Positions 26,353 through 35,423 are shown, numbered from the stretch's first letter. The stretch is 64,000 bases of DNA from an uncultured Fretibacterium sp. (GCA_946186205.1 CAMHMH010000007.1:62001-126000); one strand, 5' to 3'. Numbers and translations are program-made. Notes: generated by a model from the sequence alone, not told the origin.

Positions 26353-27967
26353 TGATGATGACTCAAAACTGAAGGAAGCACTCGAATATATACATGAACA
26401 GCTTGAAGGATTGAATCTGAAACCGAGAGACTCAATACGCGCTGAGTTAATGTGCGAGGAGTCATTAGTGAGCCTAATGAATCACGCAAATTTTTCCGGG
26501 CTGTCATATTTCAGTGTGAACGTCAGAAAATTTTTCGGCGATTTGATTATTGATTTGTGGGTTCCTGGCGAAGAGTTTGAATTTTCCGGGGCAGTTGAGC
26601 TTTCACCGCTTAAGGATAACGATGCCCTTCAAGAGTCTTACGAGTCAATTCAGCGTCTTGTGCTTCATTCGTTCACGCAGTACATAAGGTACAGGCACTC
26701 AGGGAAAATCAACACTGTAAGGATCAAGGCAGTACGCTCTAACTATTCGGGGATATTCAAGACACTTGCGGCGTTATTTCTTGCTGTTGTTTCGGGATTG
26801 CTTCTGAGAACTTTTGCTCCTGAGTCCGTATCTTTGTTCCTCAACGATAATATTCTCGTGCCAATACGCTCGGTGTTCCTTAACGGCCTTAAGATGTGCG
26901 CTGTACCGATAGTGTTCTTCTCTGTCGTGTCATGTATTGCGGACATTGGCGGGCTTTCGGGAATCAAACAGGCGGGCGGAAAGCTCATCAAGTATTTCAT
27001 TATCGCCAACATTCTTGGACTCGCTGTTGGTTTGTGCATAATGTATATATTCAGGCCGGGCGAGGGCGTGAACATGTCGGCAGCATCATATGAGACTGTG
27101 AAGACTCAGCCGCTTTCATTAGCCGGGAATCTCGTTCACATTGTCGCGGGGAATATCGTCAGGCCGTTCCTTGAAGGGGACATGCTTCAGATAATGGCGA
27201 TTGCGTTCTTTGTGGGACTGGCAATATCACTCACGGGCGCGAAAATGACACGCAAATTTTCCGGCGAGCTTAACATGATATTCATGAAGATAACAGAAAT
27301 TTTCTTGTACATGGTTTATCTTGTAGTGTTCTGTTCGGTTGCCTCGATGATAATCACGACAGGAGCGGGGACTCTCTTTTCAGCTGCGGGAGTAATCTTC
27401 ACGCTGACCGGCGGCCATGTAATAATCTTTGTGCTTCACTGTTTGGCCGTGAAATTCTGCGCGAAACTGAATCCCTTCACGATGATACGCAAATCTGTTC
27501 CCTTGCTCGCAACATCATTCAGCACTTGCTCAAGCATAGCGGCAATTCCTGACGCGCTGAAATGTTCTGCTGATATGGGAATACCGTCATCGCTGTATTC
27601 TTTCTCAGTCCCTTTAGGATTGTCATTAGGCAAAGCAGCAACACCGGTTTATTATTGTGTGATGGTTTTTTCGGCGGCAAATCTTTACGGCGTTAATATT
27701 GCTCCGTCATTAATCGTCTCGCTTTCCGTAACAATTCTCCTCCTGTCAATCACAACTCCTGCGATGCCCGGCTCAGGGATAATATCTCTGTCAGTTCTTT
27801 TGACGCAGGCCGGATGCCCCCTTGAGTTTATCGGATTGGCTGTGAGTATTGAGATGATTACAGACTTTACCGCGACGATGACAGTATCATTCGGAAATTT
27901 AGCCTGCACACTTCTTGCTGCGGCCGATGAGAATATTCTTGACCGCGAGAAATTCAACCGTCCGTAA
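26330..27967 (+). CDS. SLC1-like membrane protein with GHKL-like cytoplasmic N-domain (paralog 1)
   Basis: 545 residues. Residues 1-90 form a soluble domain resembling a degenerate GHKL/anti-sigma-kinase ATPase fold: an AELMCEESLVSLM helix in the N-box position and DLWVPGEEFEF in the G1 position. A linker helix (95-140) leads to an SLC1 (dicarboxylate/glutamate:cation symporter) membrane domain from about 145. The serine motif survives as TCSSIAAIPD. The NMDGT loop is replaced by LGKAAT (about 433) and the C-terminal substrate site lacks the usual Arg and Asp (TDFTATMTVSFGN). It may be a sensor or altered transporter. Overlaps lpxI by 23 bp. Confidence 0.75.
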   Translation: MQKKFHVDDDDSKLKEALEYIHEQLEGLNLKPRDSIRAELMCEESLVSLMNHANFSGLSYFSVNVRKFFGDLIIDLWVPGEEFEFSGAVELSPLKDNDALQESYESIQRLVLHSFTQYIRYRHSGKINTVRIKAVRSNYSGIFKTLAALFLAVVSGLLLRTFAPESVSLFLNDNILVPIRSVFLNGLKMCAVPIVFFSVVSCIADIGGLSGIKQAGGKLIKYFIIANILGLAVGLCIMYIFRPGEGVNMSAASYETVKTQPLSLAGNLVHIVAGNIVRPFLEGDMLQIMAIAFFVGLAISLTGAKMTRKFSGELNMIFMKITEIFLYMVYLVVFCSVASMIITTGAGTLFSAAGVIFTLTGGHVIIFVLHCLAVKFCAKLNPFTMIRKSVPLLATSFSTCSSIAAIPDALKCSADMGIPSSLYSFSVPLGLSLGKAATPVYYCVMVFSAANLYGVNIAPSLIVSLSVTILLLSITTPAMPGSGIISLSVLLTQAGCPLEFIGLAVSIEMITDFTATMTVSFGNLACTLLAAADENILDREKFNRP

Positions 27968-27993
27968 AAGTTTTCACAGAAAGAGGCTCTAAC

Positions 27994-29316
27994 ATGCAGG
28001 AAAAATTTACGGTGAATGACTCAGACAACGGGGAAGCCTTAGCAAGCGCGCTCGGATTCATTCGTGAGCAGCTCGGAGCAATGAACCTCAAACCGAAAGA
28101 GTCATCACACGCCGAACTTATGTGCGAGGAAGCATTGACTCTCTTAATGAGTCACGCGGATTTCTCCGGGCGGCCATACTTCAGAGTCAGTGTCAGAAAA
28201 ATTTTTGGCGATGTGATCATTGACCTTCGAGTCCCCGGCCATGAGTTTGAATTATTCGGAGCTGTGCAAAACATTAACGGCGTTATTACTCGCTGCAGTG
28301 TCGGGACGCCAATGAAGTCTTTTGCGCCTGAGTCTGTCTGCATGTCGGTCAACGATAATATTCTTGTCCCGGTTCGCACGATGTTCCTGAACGGCTTGAA
28401 GATGTGCGCTGTTCCTGTCGTATTCTTCTCGATTGTCTCATGTATTGCTGACATGGGCGGCATTGCCGGGATAAAACGGACTGGCGGGAAGCTCTTCAAG
28501 TATTTTGTGATGTGCCAGGTGTTAGCGTTGCTTGCTGCTTTCGGCTTCATGTATATGTTCACTCCGGGCGGGAGCGTTAATGCTGAAGCTGTAACTAATA
28601 CATTGCAGGCTTCTTCCTCTCTCAATCTGATATTCACGAAGATCACAGAGTTTTTCATGAAGATAGTTACACTCGTCATATTTTGTTCGGCGGCCTCAAT
28701 GATAATCACAACAGGAACAAGCACAATACTTTCAGTCATCGGCATCGTGTGGAAACTACTTGCGGTTCACGCGATTGTGTTTGCGGCTTTGTGCCTCGCT
28801 GTGAAATTCTCGGCGGGTCTCAGTCCTTTAACACTGCTTAGGAAATCTCTTCCGATGTTCACGACAGCATTCAGTACTTGCTCAAACATTGCCGCGATTC
28901 CTGACACAATGAAGTGCGCGGACTCTGTTGGGATTCCTTCCTCGCTTTATTCGTTCTCGATTCCTGTAGGAACATCGCTGAACAAGTCAGTAACATCATT
29001 GTATTACTCGGTGATGGTTCTTTCGGCAGCTCACATTTACGGCATCAATATAACTCCGTCGGCAATGCTTCAGCTTATGGCATCGATAGTGCTTCTTTCA
29101 TTGACGACTCCAGCCCTGCCCGGCTCGGGGGTAATCTCTCTTTCAGTTCTTCTTGTGCAGGCAGGATGTCCCGTTGAGTTTGTCGGAATTGGAGTGAGCA
29201 TTGAGATGATGACGGATTTTGCTGAGACAATGAACGGCTGCTTCGCGAACATGGTATGCACTCTCTTTGCGGCAGAGCGTGAGAATCTTCTTGACCGTGA
29301 AAAGTTCAACGCATGA
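27994..29316 (+). CDS. SLC1-like membrane protein with GHKL-like N-domain, internally deleted (paralog 2)
   Basis: 440 residues and in frame throughout, but two blocks present in the flanking paralogs are missing. One is a block of about 60 residues covering the linker and first membrane helix (after LFGAVQ). The other is about 45 residues around the next transmembrane segment (after LQASSS). The N-domain (AELMCEEALTLLM, LRVPGHEFEL) and the C-terminal hairpin and helix regions remain. The NMDGT position reads LNKSVT. The deletions would disrupt a normal SLC1 fold, so it is either decaying or acts without transport. Starts 26 bp after paralog 1. Confidence 0.7.
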   Translation: MQEKFTVNDSDNGEALASALGFIREQLGAMNLKPKESSHAELMCEEALTLLMSHADFSGRPYFRVSVRKIFGDVIIDLRVPGHEFELFGAVQNINGVITRCSVGTPMKSFAPESVCMSVNDNILVPVRTMFLNGLKMCAVPVVFFSIVSCIADMGGIAGIKRTGGKLFKYFVMCQVLALLAAFGFMYMFTPGGSVNAEAVTNTLQASSSLNLIFTKITEFFMKIVTLVIFCSAASMIITTGTSTILSVIGIVWKLLAVHAIVFAALCLAVKFSAGLSPLTLLRKSLPMFTTAFSTCSNIAAIPDTMKCADSVGIPSSLYSFSIPVGTSLNKSVTSLYYSVMVLSAAHIYGINITPSAMLQLMASIVLLSLTTPALPGSGVISLSVLLVQAGCPVEFVGIGVSIEMMTDFAETMNGCFANMVCTLFAAERENLLDREKFNA

Positions 29317-29343
29317 AGAACAACAACATCAGGAGGCTATAAA

Positions 29344-30981
29344 GTGTACAAAAAATTCAAGGCTGACGAAAACAAAGACAATGCCGTGAAAGAAGCCCTG
29401 CAATATATCAGAGACTCTCTCTCAAGCATGAAGCTGAAACAAAAAGACTCAGACCGCGCGGAGCTTATGTGCGAGGAATCATTGACGGCCTTAATGAGTC
29501 GCGCTGATTTTTCCTCACAACAATATTTCGCTGTGAACGTGAGAAAGTCATTCGGCGATGTGATTATCGATCTCAGAGTCCCCGGTGATGAGTTTGATTT
29601 TTACGGCAACGCTAAGACCCCGTACCAGTATGAAGACTACGAGCTTCAAGACGCGCAGGCAGCAGTACAGAGTATACTTCTTCGATCGTTCGGCCGCTTC
29701 TTGAGTTACAAGCATCATCATCAATTCAACACTGTAAGAATAAAGGCTGTGCTCTCGAATTATTCCGAGCTGTACAAAATCTTGACGATACTGTCCCTCG
29801 CAATAGTTTCAGGATTCGTGCTGAGAAACTTTTTCCCGGAGTCTGTATACATGGCCGTCAACGATAACATATTCGCGCCAATACGAACCATATTCATGAA
29901 CGGACTCAAGATGTGCGCGATGCCTGTTGTGATGTTCTCAATTGTTACGTGTATTTCAGAGATGGGCGGCGTGTCAGGGATTCAGAAGTCGGGCGGAAGA
30001 CTCATCAGGTACATTCTTCTGTTTCAGGTAGCAAGCACGGCGATAGCTTTCGGACTCATGCACATACTCAGGCCGGGAACGGGAGCAAACATGATCGCGT
30101 CTTCAGTCGAGACAGCTCCGAGTGAGTCAGTGTCATTGATGGGAATGCTGATGAATTTAGTCCCGTCGAATCTCATACGGCCATTGCTTGAAGGCGACAT
30201 GCTTCAGATTATAGTTATCGCTGTGATTCTGGGAGTCTCTGTCGGCTTGGCGGGCGCGAAAGCTCTGCGGGGGATTTTCGGTGAGCTTACCGCCGTTTTC
30301 ATGAGGGCGACAAGAATCTTCATGCTCATAGTTCCTCTTGCTATATTCTGCTCGGTCGCATCGATGGTAATCACAACGGGGCTTGATACTCTTCTTTCTG
30401 TTCTTGGTATCTTGCTGGCATTCATAGCCTCATATTTCCTGCTGAATGTTTTCTTCTGCCTCGCCGTGAAACTCCGCACAGGGTTAAGCCCTCTCATCAT
30501 GCTGAGAAAATCTATGTCCATGATAGTAACGGCCTTCAGCACATGCTCAAGCATCGCGGTGATTCCCGACGGCATGAAGTGCTGCGACGAGATGGGAATA
30601 TCCCCGAAAATTTACTCGCTGTCGATTCCTCTCTGCACGTCAATAGGCAAGGTTGCTTTCCCCGTAACGTTCACAACAATGACTCTCTCGGCCGCGAATA
30701 TGTACGGCGTAGAGCTTTCAGCGTCAGCGATGATTTCTCTTGCGTTCTCAATAATCGTTCTGACAATCTCAACACCGGGACTACCGGGCGCAGGGATAAT
30801 AGCATTGTCCGCGCTTCTCTCACAGGCCGGGTGTCCTCTCGAATTTATCGGAATAGCAATCAGTCTTGAGGCAATAGATGACTTGTTCAACACCCCGACA
30901 ACTTGCATGGGTAATGTTGCCTGTACGATTATTGCGGCTGATGGTAATAATCTCATCGACAGGGAAAAATTCAGCGCATGA
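29344..30981 (+). CDS. SLC1-like membrane protein with GHKL-like N-domain (paralog 3)
   Basis: 545 residues, starting at GTG with an AGGAGG site. Same layout as paralog 1: N-domain with AELMCEESLTALM and LRVPGDEFDF, helical linker (100-140), then an SLC1-like membrane domain including TCSSIAVIPD. The NMDGT equivalent is IGKVAF and the C-terminal site reads DDLFNTPTTCMGN, again lacking residues that bind dicarboxylate and Na+ in known symporters. The stop overlaps the lpxB start by 4 bp, so the three paralogs are an integral part of the lipid A operon. Confidence 0.75.
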   Translation: MYKKFKADENKDNAVKEALQYIRDSLSSMKLKQKDSDRAELMCEESLTALMSRADFSSQQYFAVNVRKSFGDVIIDLRVPGDEFDFYGNAKTPYQYEDYELQDAQAAVQSILLRSFGRFLSYKHHHQFNTVRIKAVLSNYSELYKILTILSLAIVSGFVLRNFFPESVYMAVNDNIFAPIRTIFMNGLKMCAMPVVMFSIVTCISEMGGVSGIQKSGGRLIRYILLFQVASTAIAFGLMHILRPGTGANMIASSVETAPSESVSLMGMLMNLVPSNLIRPLLEGDMLQIIVIAVILGVSVGLAGAKALRGIFGELTAVFMRATRIFMLIVPLAIFCSVASMVITTGLDTLLSVLGILLAFIASYFLLNVFFCLAVKLRTGLSPLIMLRKSMSMIVTAFSTCSSIAVIPDGMKCCDEMGISPKIYSLSIPLCTSIGKVAFPVTFTTMTLSAANMYGVELSASAMISLAFSIIVLTISTPGLPGAGIIALSALLSQAGCPLEFIGIAISLEAIDDLFNTPTTCMGNVACTIIAADGNNLIDREKFSA

Positions 30982-32108
30982 AAATTTTTGTGTCATGCGG
31001 AGAAGTCAGCGGTGATATTTACGCGGGAGGATTCATCCGCGAGGCTCTGAAGGTTTCACCGTCAGCAGAAATTTACGGCATGTTAGGCCCTGAAGGAGTC
31101 AAAGCCGGAGGAGTCGAACGATGGAGCTATGACGAGTTAAAGCTGATGGGACTGCTTGAGATTATCCCGGCCATTCCGAGAATCTTGCGCTTGAAGAGGA
31201 ACATTGCCCGCGAGATCATGAGGACGAATCCCGACTCGGTTGTTATGATCGACAGCCCTGACTTTCATTTGATGCTCGCAAAGTCTCTCAGGCGTTCGGG
31301 GTATTCAGGCAAGATAGTTTATATCAGTCCTCCTACTGTATGGGCGTGGCGTTCAGGAAGAGTCCGCAATCTTAAACGCGATTTTGATTTCTGCCTGCCT
31401 CTGTTCTTGTTTGAGCATGAGTATCTTAAAGCTCACGGCGTTAAATCGTTATGGCAGTCTCATCCTTTAGTCCACGAAATGAAGAGCGTGAAAGTTTCTG
31501 AGTCATTCACGAAGCGTTACGGCAATGAAAGAGTCATAGCGTTAATGCCAGGGAGCCGGCACTACGATATACGCTTTCACCTCGATATACTCATCGGTGC
31601 TGCTGGGATGCTGCGGACAAAAGGATATTGCCCAGTGTTTTCTGTTGCTGAAGGACTGAATACGAATCTTGCTAACGAGGTTCGGACTCGAGTCAGTGAT
31701 TCGGGCTTTGAGTACTGGGACGGAAGCGGGCGCGAGTTAATGCTTGGCTCTCTCGCTGTCGCCGGCGTGTCTGGTACTGTGTCGGTTGAAGCAATGATGC
31801 TCGGAAAATTCATGACAGTCATCTACAACATGAGGCCGATAAACTATGCCATTCTGAAACGTCTCGTGCGAGTCAAAAACATCTCAATCCCCAACATGCT
31901 GACCGACAGAATCATTTACCCCGAACTGCTTTGCGGTGATGCGACACCTGAGAGGATTGCACGTGAGCTTGAGAATTATCTTGACGATGAAACTTTGAGG
32001 CATGAGATTGACTCTGAGCTTCAGAAAGCGCGGGCATCAATGGGAGATTCAAACGCCGCGAAGTTTTGGGCTGAGTCGGTTTTGAGTCGCAAGAGTCTTA
32101 ATGTGTAA
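30978..32108 (+). CDS. lpxB: Lipid-A-disaccharide synthase LpxB
   Basis: Joins UDP-2,3-diacyl-GlcN and lipid X to make the lipid A disaccharide at the inner membrane (GT19). 376 residues with the family start FVSCGEVSGDIYAGG, the 'SPPTVWAWRSGRV' block at about 118-130, 'MPGSRHYDI' near 192, and 'SGTVSVEAMMLGK' near 262. Coupled by ATGA overlap to the third SLC1-like gene; lpxI lies five kilobases upstream in the same operon. Confidence 0.96.
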   Translation: MKIFVSCGEVSGDIYAGGFIREALKVSPSAEIYGMLGPEGVKAGGVERWSYDELKLMGLLEIIPAIPRILRLKRNIAREIMRTNPDSVVMIDSPDFHLMLAKSLRRSGYSGKIVYISPPTVWAWRSGRVRNLKRDFDFCLPLFLFEHEYLKAHGVKSLWQSHPLVHEMKSVKVSESFTKRYGNERVIALMPGSRHYDIRFHLDILIGAAGMLRTKGYCPVFSVAEGLNTNLANEVRTRVSDSGFEYWDGSGRELMLGSLAVAGVSGTVSVEAMMLGKFMTVIYNMRPINYAILKRLVRVKNISIPNMLTDRIIYPELLCGDATPERIARELENYLDDETLRHEIDSELQKARASMGDSNAAKFWAESVLSRKSLNV

Positions 32109-32147
32109 TTAACTCGTAACATTTTTCCCGGCGTTAGTGTTATTATG

Positions 32148-32178
32148 CCTCCGTTCCAAAAATTTTATAGGGCGGAGG
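32148..32178 (+). promoter_or_regulatory. Hairpin covering the ribosome-binding site of the Ni/Co transporter operon
   Basis: CCTCCG (32148-32153) can pair with CGGAGG (32173-32178), which is the ribosome-binding site of the gene starting at 32187. It could control translation. It is also followed by TTTTATTT and could act as a weak terminator for lpxB. Confidence 0.45.
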
Positions 32179-32186
32179 TTTTATTT

Positions 32187-32969
32187 ATGCCTAAACATTT
32201 ATTCATTCTTGTGCTTGCTGTCGTTCTTATGGCAGTACCGGCATTTTCACACGAGCTGACAATCAAAGCTCACAATACGGCCATGAAGGAAGGCGAGTCA
32301 TTCCCCGCAACAGTCCAATCATCTCACAAGTTCATTGTCCCGGAAGAAGTCGAAATCCTTGAACGAGTCAAAGCAGGAATCATTGAGGACGGAAAATTTG
32401 TACCTTCCGAGCTCAAAGCGAACGAGAAAGATTTATGCATCGATTTCACCGTAACACCCAAAGATTTATCGCAGTCAGTGATTCTTGTTGCCACGAAAGA
32501 CGGCGAGTCATGGTGCGTAACAAACGAGGGCGGGAAATCAGGAGCGCGAAAAGATCTCGAGGCTCAGGGACTCAAAGTCATATCCGCGAACAAATACGAC
32601 AAGTACGCAAAGGCCATCTTCAACACGTCGCATGATGACAAAAATTTTGCGTTCGTCGCCGGACATCCTCTTGAGATTATCCCAGTAACGAATCCTTTTG
32701 ACGTTAAGCCGGGGGACTTCATGACGGTGAAAATCTTGCTCAACGGTCAGCCTTACACCGGGCCGGTATGGGCGACATATGACGGATTTGTTACGGAGTA
32801 CGAGAACACATACGCTTATTACACTGAAGCCGAGAACGGAGAAGCTCACGTGAAAATCACTGCTCCGGGATGGTGGGGAATAAGAGCGGCTCAAGAAGGA
32901 CTCCCGGGAGTCGAGGGTGATTATGACAGTCTCAACTTGCGAGCGTTCCTCCTGTTTGAAGTGAAATGA
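32187..32969 (+). CDS. nikK: Periplasmic DUF4198/NikK-type component of a Ni/Co transporter
   Basis: 260 residues from the ATG at 32187, which has GGAGG eight bases upstream. The frame is open a little further upstream, but without a site. A signal peptide (about 1-22, LFILVLAVVLMAVPAFS) is followed by a His at the mature N-terminus (HELTIKAHN), a known feature of metal-binding NikK proteins. The rest is beta-rich DUF4198 with a late 'PGWWGIRAAQ' motif. Found with ECF-type nickel transporters. First gene of a five-gene operon; overlaps the next by 4 bp. Confidence 0.8.
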   Translation: MPKHLFILVLAVVLMAVPAFSHELTIKAHNTAMKEGESFPATVQSSHKFIVPEEVEILERVKAGIIEDGKFVPSELKANEKDLCIDFTVTPKDLSQSVILVATKDGESWCVTNEGGKSGARKDLEAQGLKVISANKYDKYAKAIFNTSHDDKNFAFVAGHPLEIIPVTNPFDVKPGDFMTVKILLNGQPYTGPVWATYDGFVTEYENTYAYYTEAENGEAHVKITAPGWWGIRAAQEGLPGVEGDYDSLNLRAFLLFEVK

Positions 32970-33436
32970 AGGGAAAAATTTTCGTCAGGCTGGCTTTCAC
33001 CGCTGGCCTGATTCTTTTTGCGTCTGATGAAATTTCAGCGCATGGGACTGGCTACCGTCATTCACAGTTTGAAGCAGTTGCGTTAGAGTTCATGTATTCA
33101 ACCGGGGAAGCTATGAGCTATCGTGAAGCAAAAGTGTTTTCCCCCAATGATGAGAAATTTGCGTACCAGTCAGGCAGAACAGATGAGAAAGGGAGATATT
33201 CATTTGTGCCGGACTCGCCGGGAGTTTGGCGCGTTGTCGTACGTGATGAGGAAGGACACCAATGCACAGCGGATATAGTGATAAGTGATACAGCGGGCAG
33301 CAGTCAGGGGGAAAGGGTCAGCAACAATCAAGAGTCGACAATCCCAAACAGAACGGAGATATTCATACGGTCATTGCTCGGAGTGAGTCTCATCTTCAAC
33401 ATTGCGCTAGTCATCAGGAGGAAACATGCACATTAG
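32966..33436 (+). CDS. nikL: NikL-type small component of a Ni/Co ECF transporter
   Basis: 156 residues. It has a signal-like N-terminus, then an N-proximal HGTGYRH with two His that could bind metal. A carboxypeptidase-regulatory-like beta domain (about 40-105, GRTDEKGRYSFVPDSPGVWRV) is followed by a C-terminal membrane helix (about 133-150) ending in basic residues. This is the NikL layout seen next to NikM. Overlaps both neighbours. The assignment rests on architecture and context. Confidence 0.75.
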   Translation: MKGKIFVRLAFTAGLILFASDEISAHGTGYRHSQFEAVALEFMYSTGEAMSYREAKVFSPNDEKFAYQSGRTDEKGRYSFVPDSPGVWRVVVRDEEGHQCTADIVISDTAGSSQGERVSNNQESTIPNRTEIFIRSLLGVSLIFNIALVIRRKHAH

Positions 33437-34016
33437 CGAGGGAATATTATCGGGCGGAGTCTTGGCTGTTGGCTGGGCAGGAACAATCGCGGGAGTCTCT
33501 TACGGACTCAGGAAGACGAACACGGACAAAATCATTCAGACCGCGTTAATATCGTCAGCATTCTTCCTCGCGTCCCTCGTGAATATACGCACAGGCCCTT
33601 CATCAACTCACCTGACACTCCTTGCACCGATGGGACTCATTCTCGGCCATGCTGTATTTCCGGCTGTGTTCACGGCGTTATTGCTTCAGGCGTTATTGTT
33701 CGGTTTCGGGGGGCTTCTTGTTCTCGGCGTTAATGCGTTCGTGATGGGATTCGCGTCCCTCGCAACATATCTCGTTTTCGGGCGGATGATTCGTAAAGGC
33801 TCATGGGTCATCACAATGTCATTCATGGCCGGAGCGTTTGCTGTCGTGATTGCTGCTGTCATTGCGGGAATGCTCCTGATGATGACGGACTCGAATTTTG
33901 CAGGAGCGGTAAAGGTATTATTCATTGCTCATGCTCCCGTTGCGGTTATTGAGGGTTGTGTAACATCGTTCCTTGTGATGTGGCTGAAGAGAGCCGCGCC
34001 AGAATTTTTGTCATGA
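33426..34016 (+). CDS. nikM: Ni/Co ECF transporter substrate-binding membrane protein (CbiM/NikM)
   Basis: 196 residues with the invariant N-terminus MHISEG, whose free amino group and H2 coordinate the metal in CbiM/NikM, and a second ligand region TGPSSTHLTLLAP around residue 60-72. Six hydrophobic segments. The choice between nickel and cobalt cannot be made from these residues. The NikK and NikL partners favour nickel, while cobU/cobS at 46.5-47.6 kb make cobalt plausible as well. ATGA overlap with the next gene. Confidence 0.9.
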   Translation: MHISEGILSGGVLAVGWAGTIAGVSYGLRKTNTDKIIQTALISSAFFLASLVNIRTGPSSTHLTLLAPMGLILGHAVFPAVFTALLLQALLFGFGGLLVLGVNAFVMGFASLATYLVFGRMIRKGSWVITMSFMAGAFAVVIAAVIAGMLLMMTDSNFAGAVKVLFIAHAPVAVIEGCVTSFLVMWLKRAAPEFLS

Positions 34017-34726
34017 CACGCGATATTTATTCCCTCGAAACTCCCCGCGAAAATCTTTCACAGTCAGCAGAACGAAACCCCGCAGCTGTCCTCATATCCT
34101 CATTGCTTTATGCACTCGCCGTAACCCTAAGCACTAATATATATTCACTCCTCATTGCCTCAATACTGCCCGCAAGATTCATAACCCGCGTGAAACTTTC
34201 TGCACTCGCAAAACTGAATCTCATCAACGCCCTAATGATTCTGACTCTGACTCTCACATGGCCGGATCTTTATGCCGGATTCATAATGGGAGTGATAATT
34301 TCCCTGCGCGTGAACATGATCTGCATTGCCTTTTCTGCGATGGTATATCCTCTTGGGACTTCAGGAATATACGAGGCACTTTGCGTTATGAGAGTCCCGG
34401 AAAAACTGCGCGTGATGATAATCCTGACACTGAGGGGGATAAATATTCTGCGTGAGCGTTACGAGTCTGCAATAATTTCCGTGAGGCTCAGAGCACCGGA
34501 CATACGCGGCTTGATGAGGCTGAAAATTTTTGCGGCCATGATGGGAATGATACTGCTACAGAGTCATGAGCGTTCCGACAACATGATGAAGGCTGTGAAA
34601 TGCCGGGGAGGTTTTGCGGGCTTCATTCAGTCTGAGACTCGCGGGGTCAGTTTTGGTGACGTGGTTTACATTCTGACATTTGTGGTTTACATTTCGATTA
34701 TCGCGGTGATGAATTATTATGCTTGA
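34013..34726 (+). CDS. nikQ: ECF transporter T component (CbiQ/NikQ)
   Basis: 237 residues from the ATG overlapping the nikM stop; an earlier in-frame ATG lies inside nikM and is less likely. Several membrane helices are followed by the two coupling-helix motifs of EcfT-type proteins, 'SVRLRAPDIRG' and 'KAVKCRGGFAG' (the Arg-containing A-R-G pattern), which dock on the ATPase. Confidence 0.88.
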   Translation: MTRDIYSLETPRENLSQSAERNPAAVLISSLLYALAVTLSTNIYSLLIASILPARFITRVKLSALAKLNLINALMILTLTLTWPDLYAGFIMGVIISLRVNMICIAFSAMVYPLGTSGIYEALCVMRVPEKLRVMIILTLRGINILRERYESAIISVRLRAPDIRGLMRLKIFAAMMGMILLQSHERSDNMMKAVKCRGGFAGFIQSETRGVSFGDVVYILTFVVYISIIAVMNYYA

Positions 34727-35423
34727 AGTTGAGAGTCTCTGCTACAAATACCCGGACGGCCATGAAGCACTGAGAGGAGTCAATCTGCGTGTGAATGAGG
34801 GTGAAAAAATTGCTCTTGTCGGCGCGAACGGTTCAGGGAAATCCACGCTCTTATTGCACATTGCCGGAGCTTTTGACGTTCAAGAAGGGCGGATAACTTT
34901 CAGGGGGCGTGAAGGTGCTGACGTTCTTCGGAGTCATGTGGGTCTCACGTTTCAGAATGCTGATGACGAATTGCTGATGCCCTCAGTGATTGAGGATGTC
35001 TCATTCAGTCTCATAGCTTCAGGAATGAGCGCACACTCAGCGCACGAACAAGCGCAGAATATTCTTGCCTCATTGGGTATCTCACACCTTGCCTCGCGTC
35101 CTCCTCATAAACTTTCAGGAGGCGAGAAGAGACTCGTAACCTTTGCGGGAGTCCTTGCGTCAAATCCTGAAGTCCTTGCGCTTGACGAACCTACAGCGGG
35201 CCTTGACCCCAAAGCAAGACGGAGGGTCATAAATTTTCTTCGTGAGACTGACAAAGCGGTAATTCTTGCTACACATGACCTTGATATGGCTATTGATGTT
35301 TGTGAACGCGCCGTGATTCTTCGTGAGGGTGAAATATATGCTGAAGGACTCCTGCCTGAACTTTTCACGGACAAGAATATACTTGAGGCCTGCGGATTAG
35401 AATTACCCCTGCGATGCCAGTAA
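34719..35423 (+). CDS. nikO: ECF transporter ATPase (CbiO/NikO)
   Basis: 234-residue ABC ATPase energising the transporter. Walker A GANGSGKST at 35-43, Q-loop near LTFQNADDEL, signature LSGGEKR at 132-138, Walker B VLALDEPTAGLD at about 152-163 and the switch His in LATHDLD. It ends the operon; only one ATPase gene is present, as usual for Ni/Co-dedicated systems. Confidence 0.93.
   Translation: MLEVESLCYKYPDGHEALRGVNLRVNEGEKIALVGANGSGKSTLLLHIAGAFDVQEGRITFRGREGADVLRSHVGLTFQNADDELLMPSVIEDVSFSLIASGMSAHSAHEQAQNILASLGISHLASRPPHKLSGGEKRLVTFAGVLASNPEVLALDEPTAGLDPKARRRVINFLRETDKAVILATHDLDMAIDVCERAVILREGEIYAEGLLPELFTDKNILEACGLELPLRCQ

Noticed and set aside
28152-28745. A 197-codon minus-strand frame under the second SLC1-like gene
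   Set aside because: Antisense of a hydrophobic membrane protein typically yields such frames; matching frames occur under the other two paralogs.
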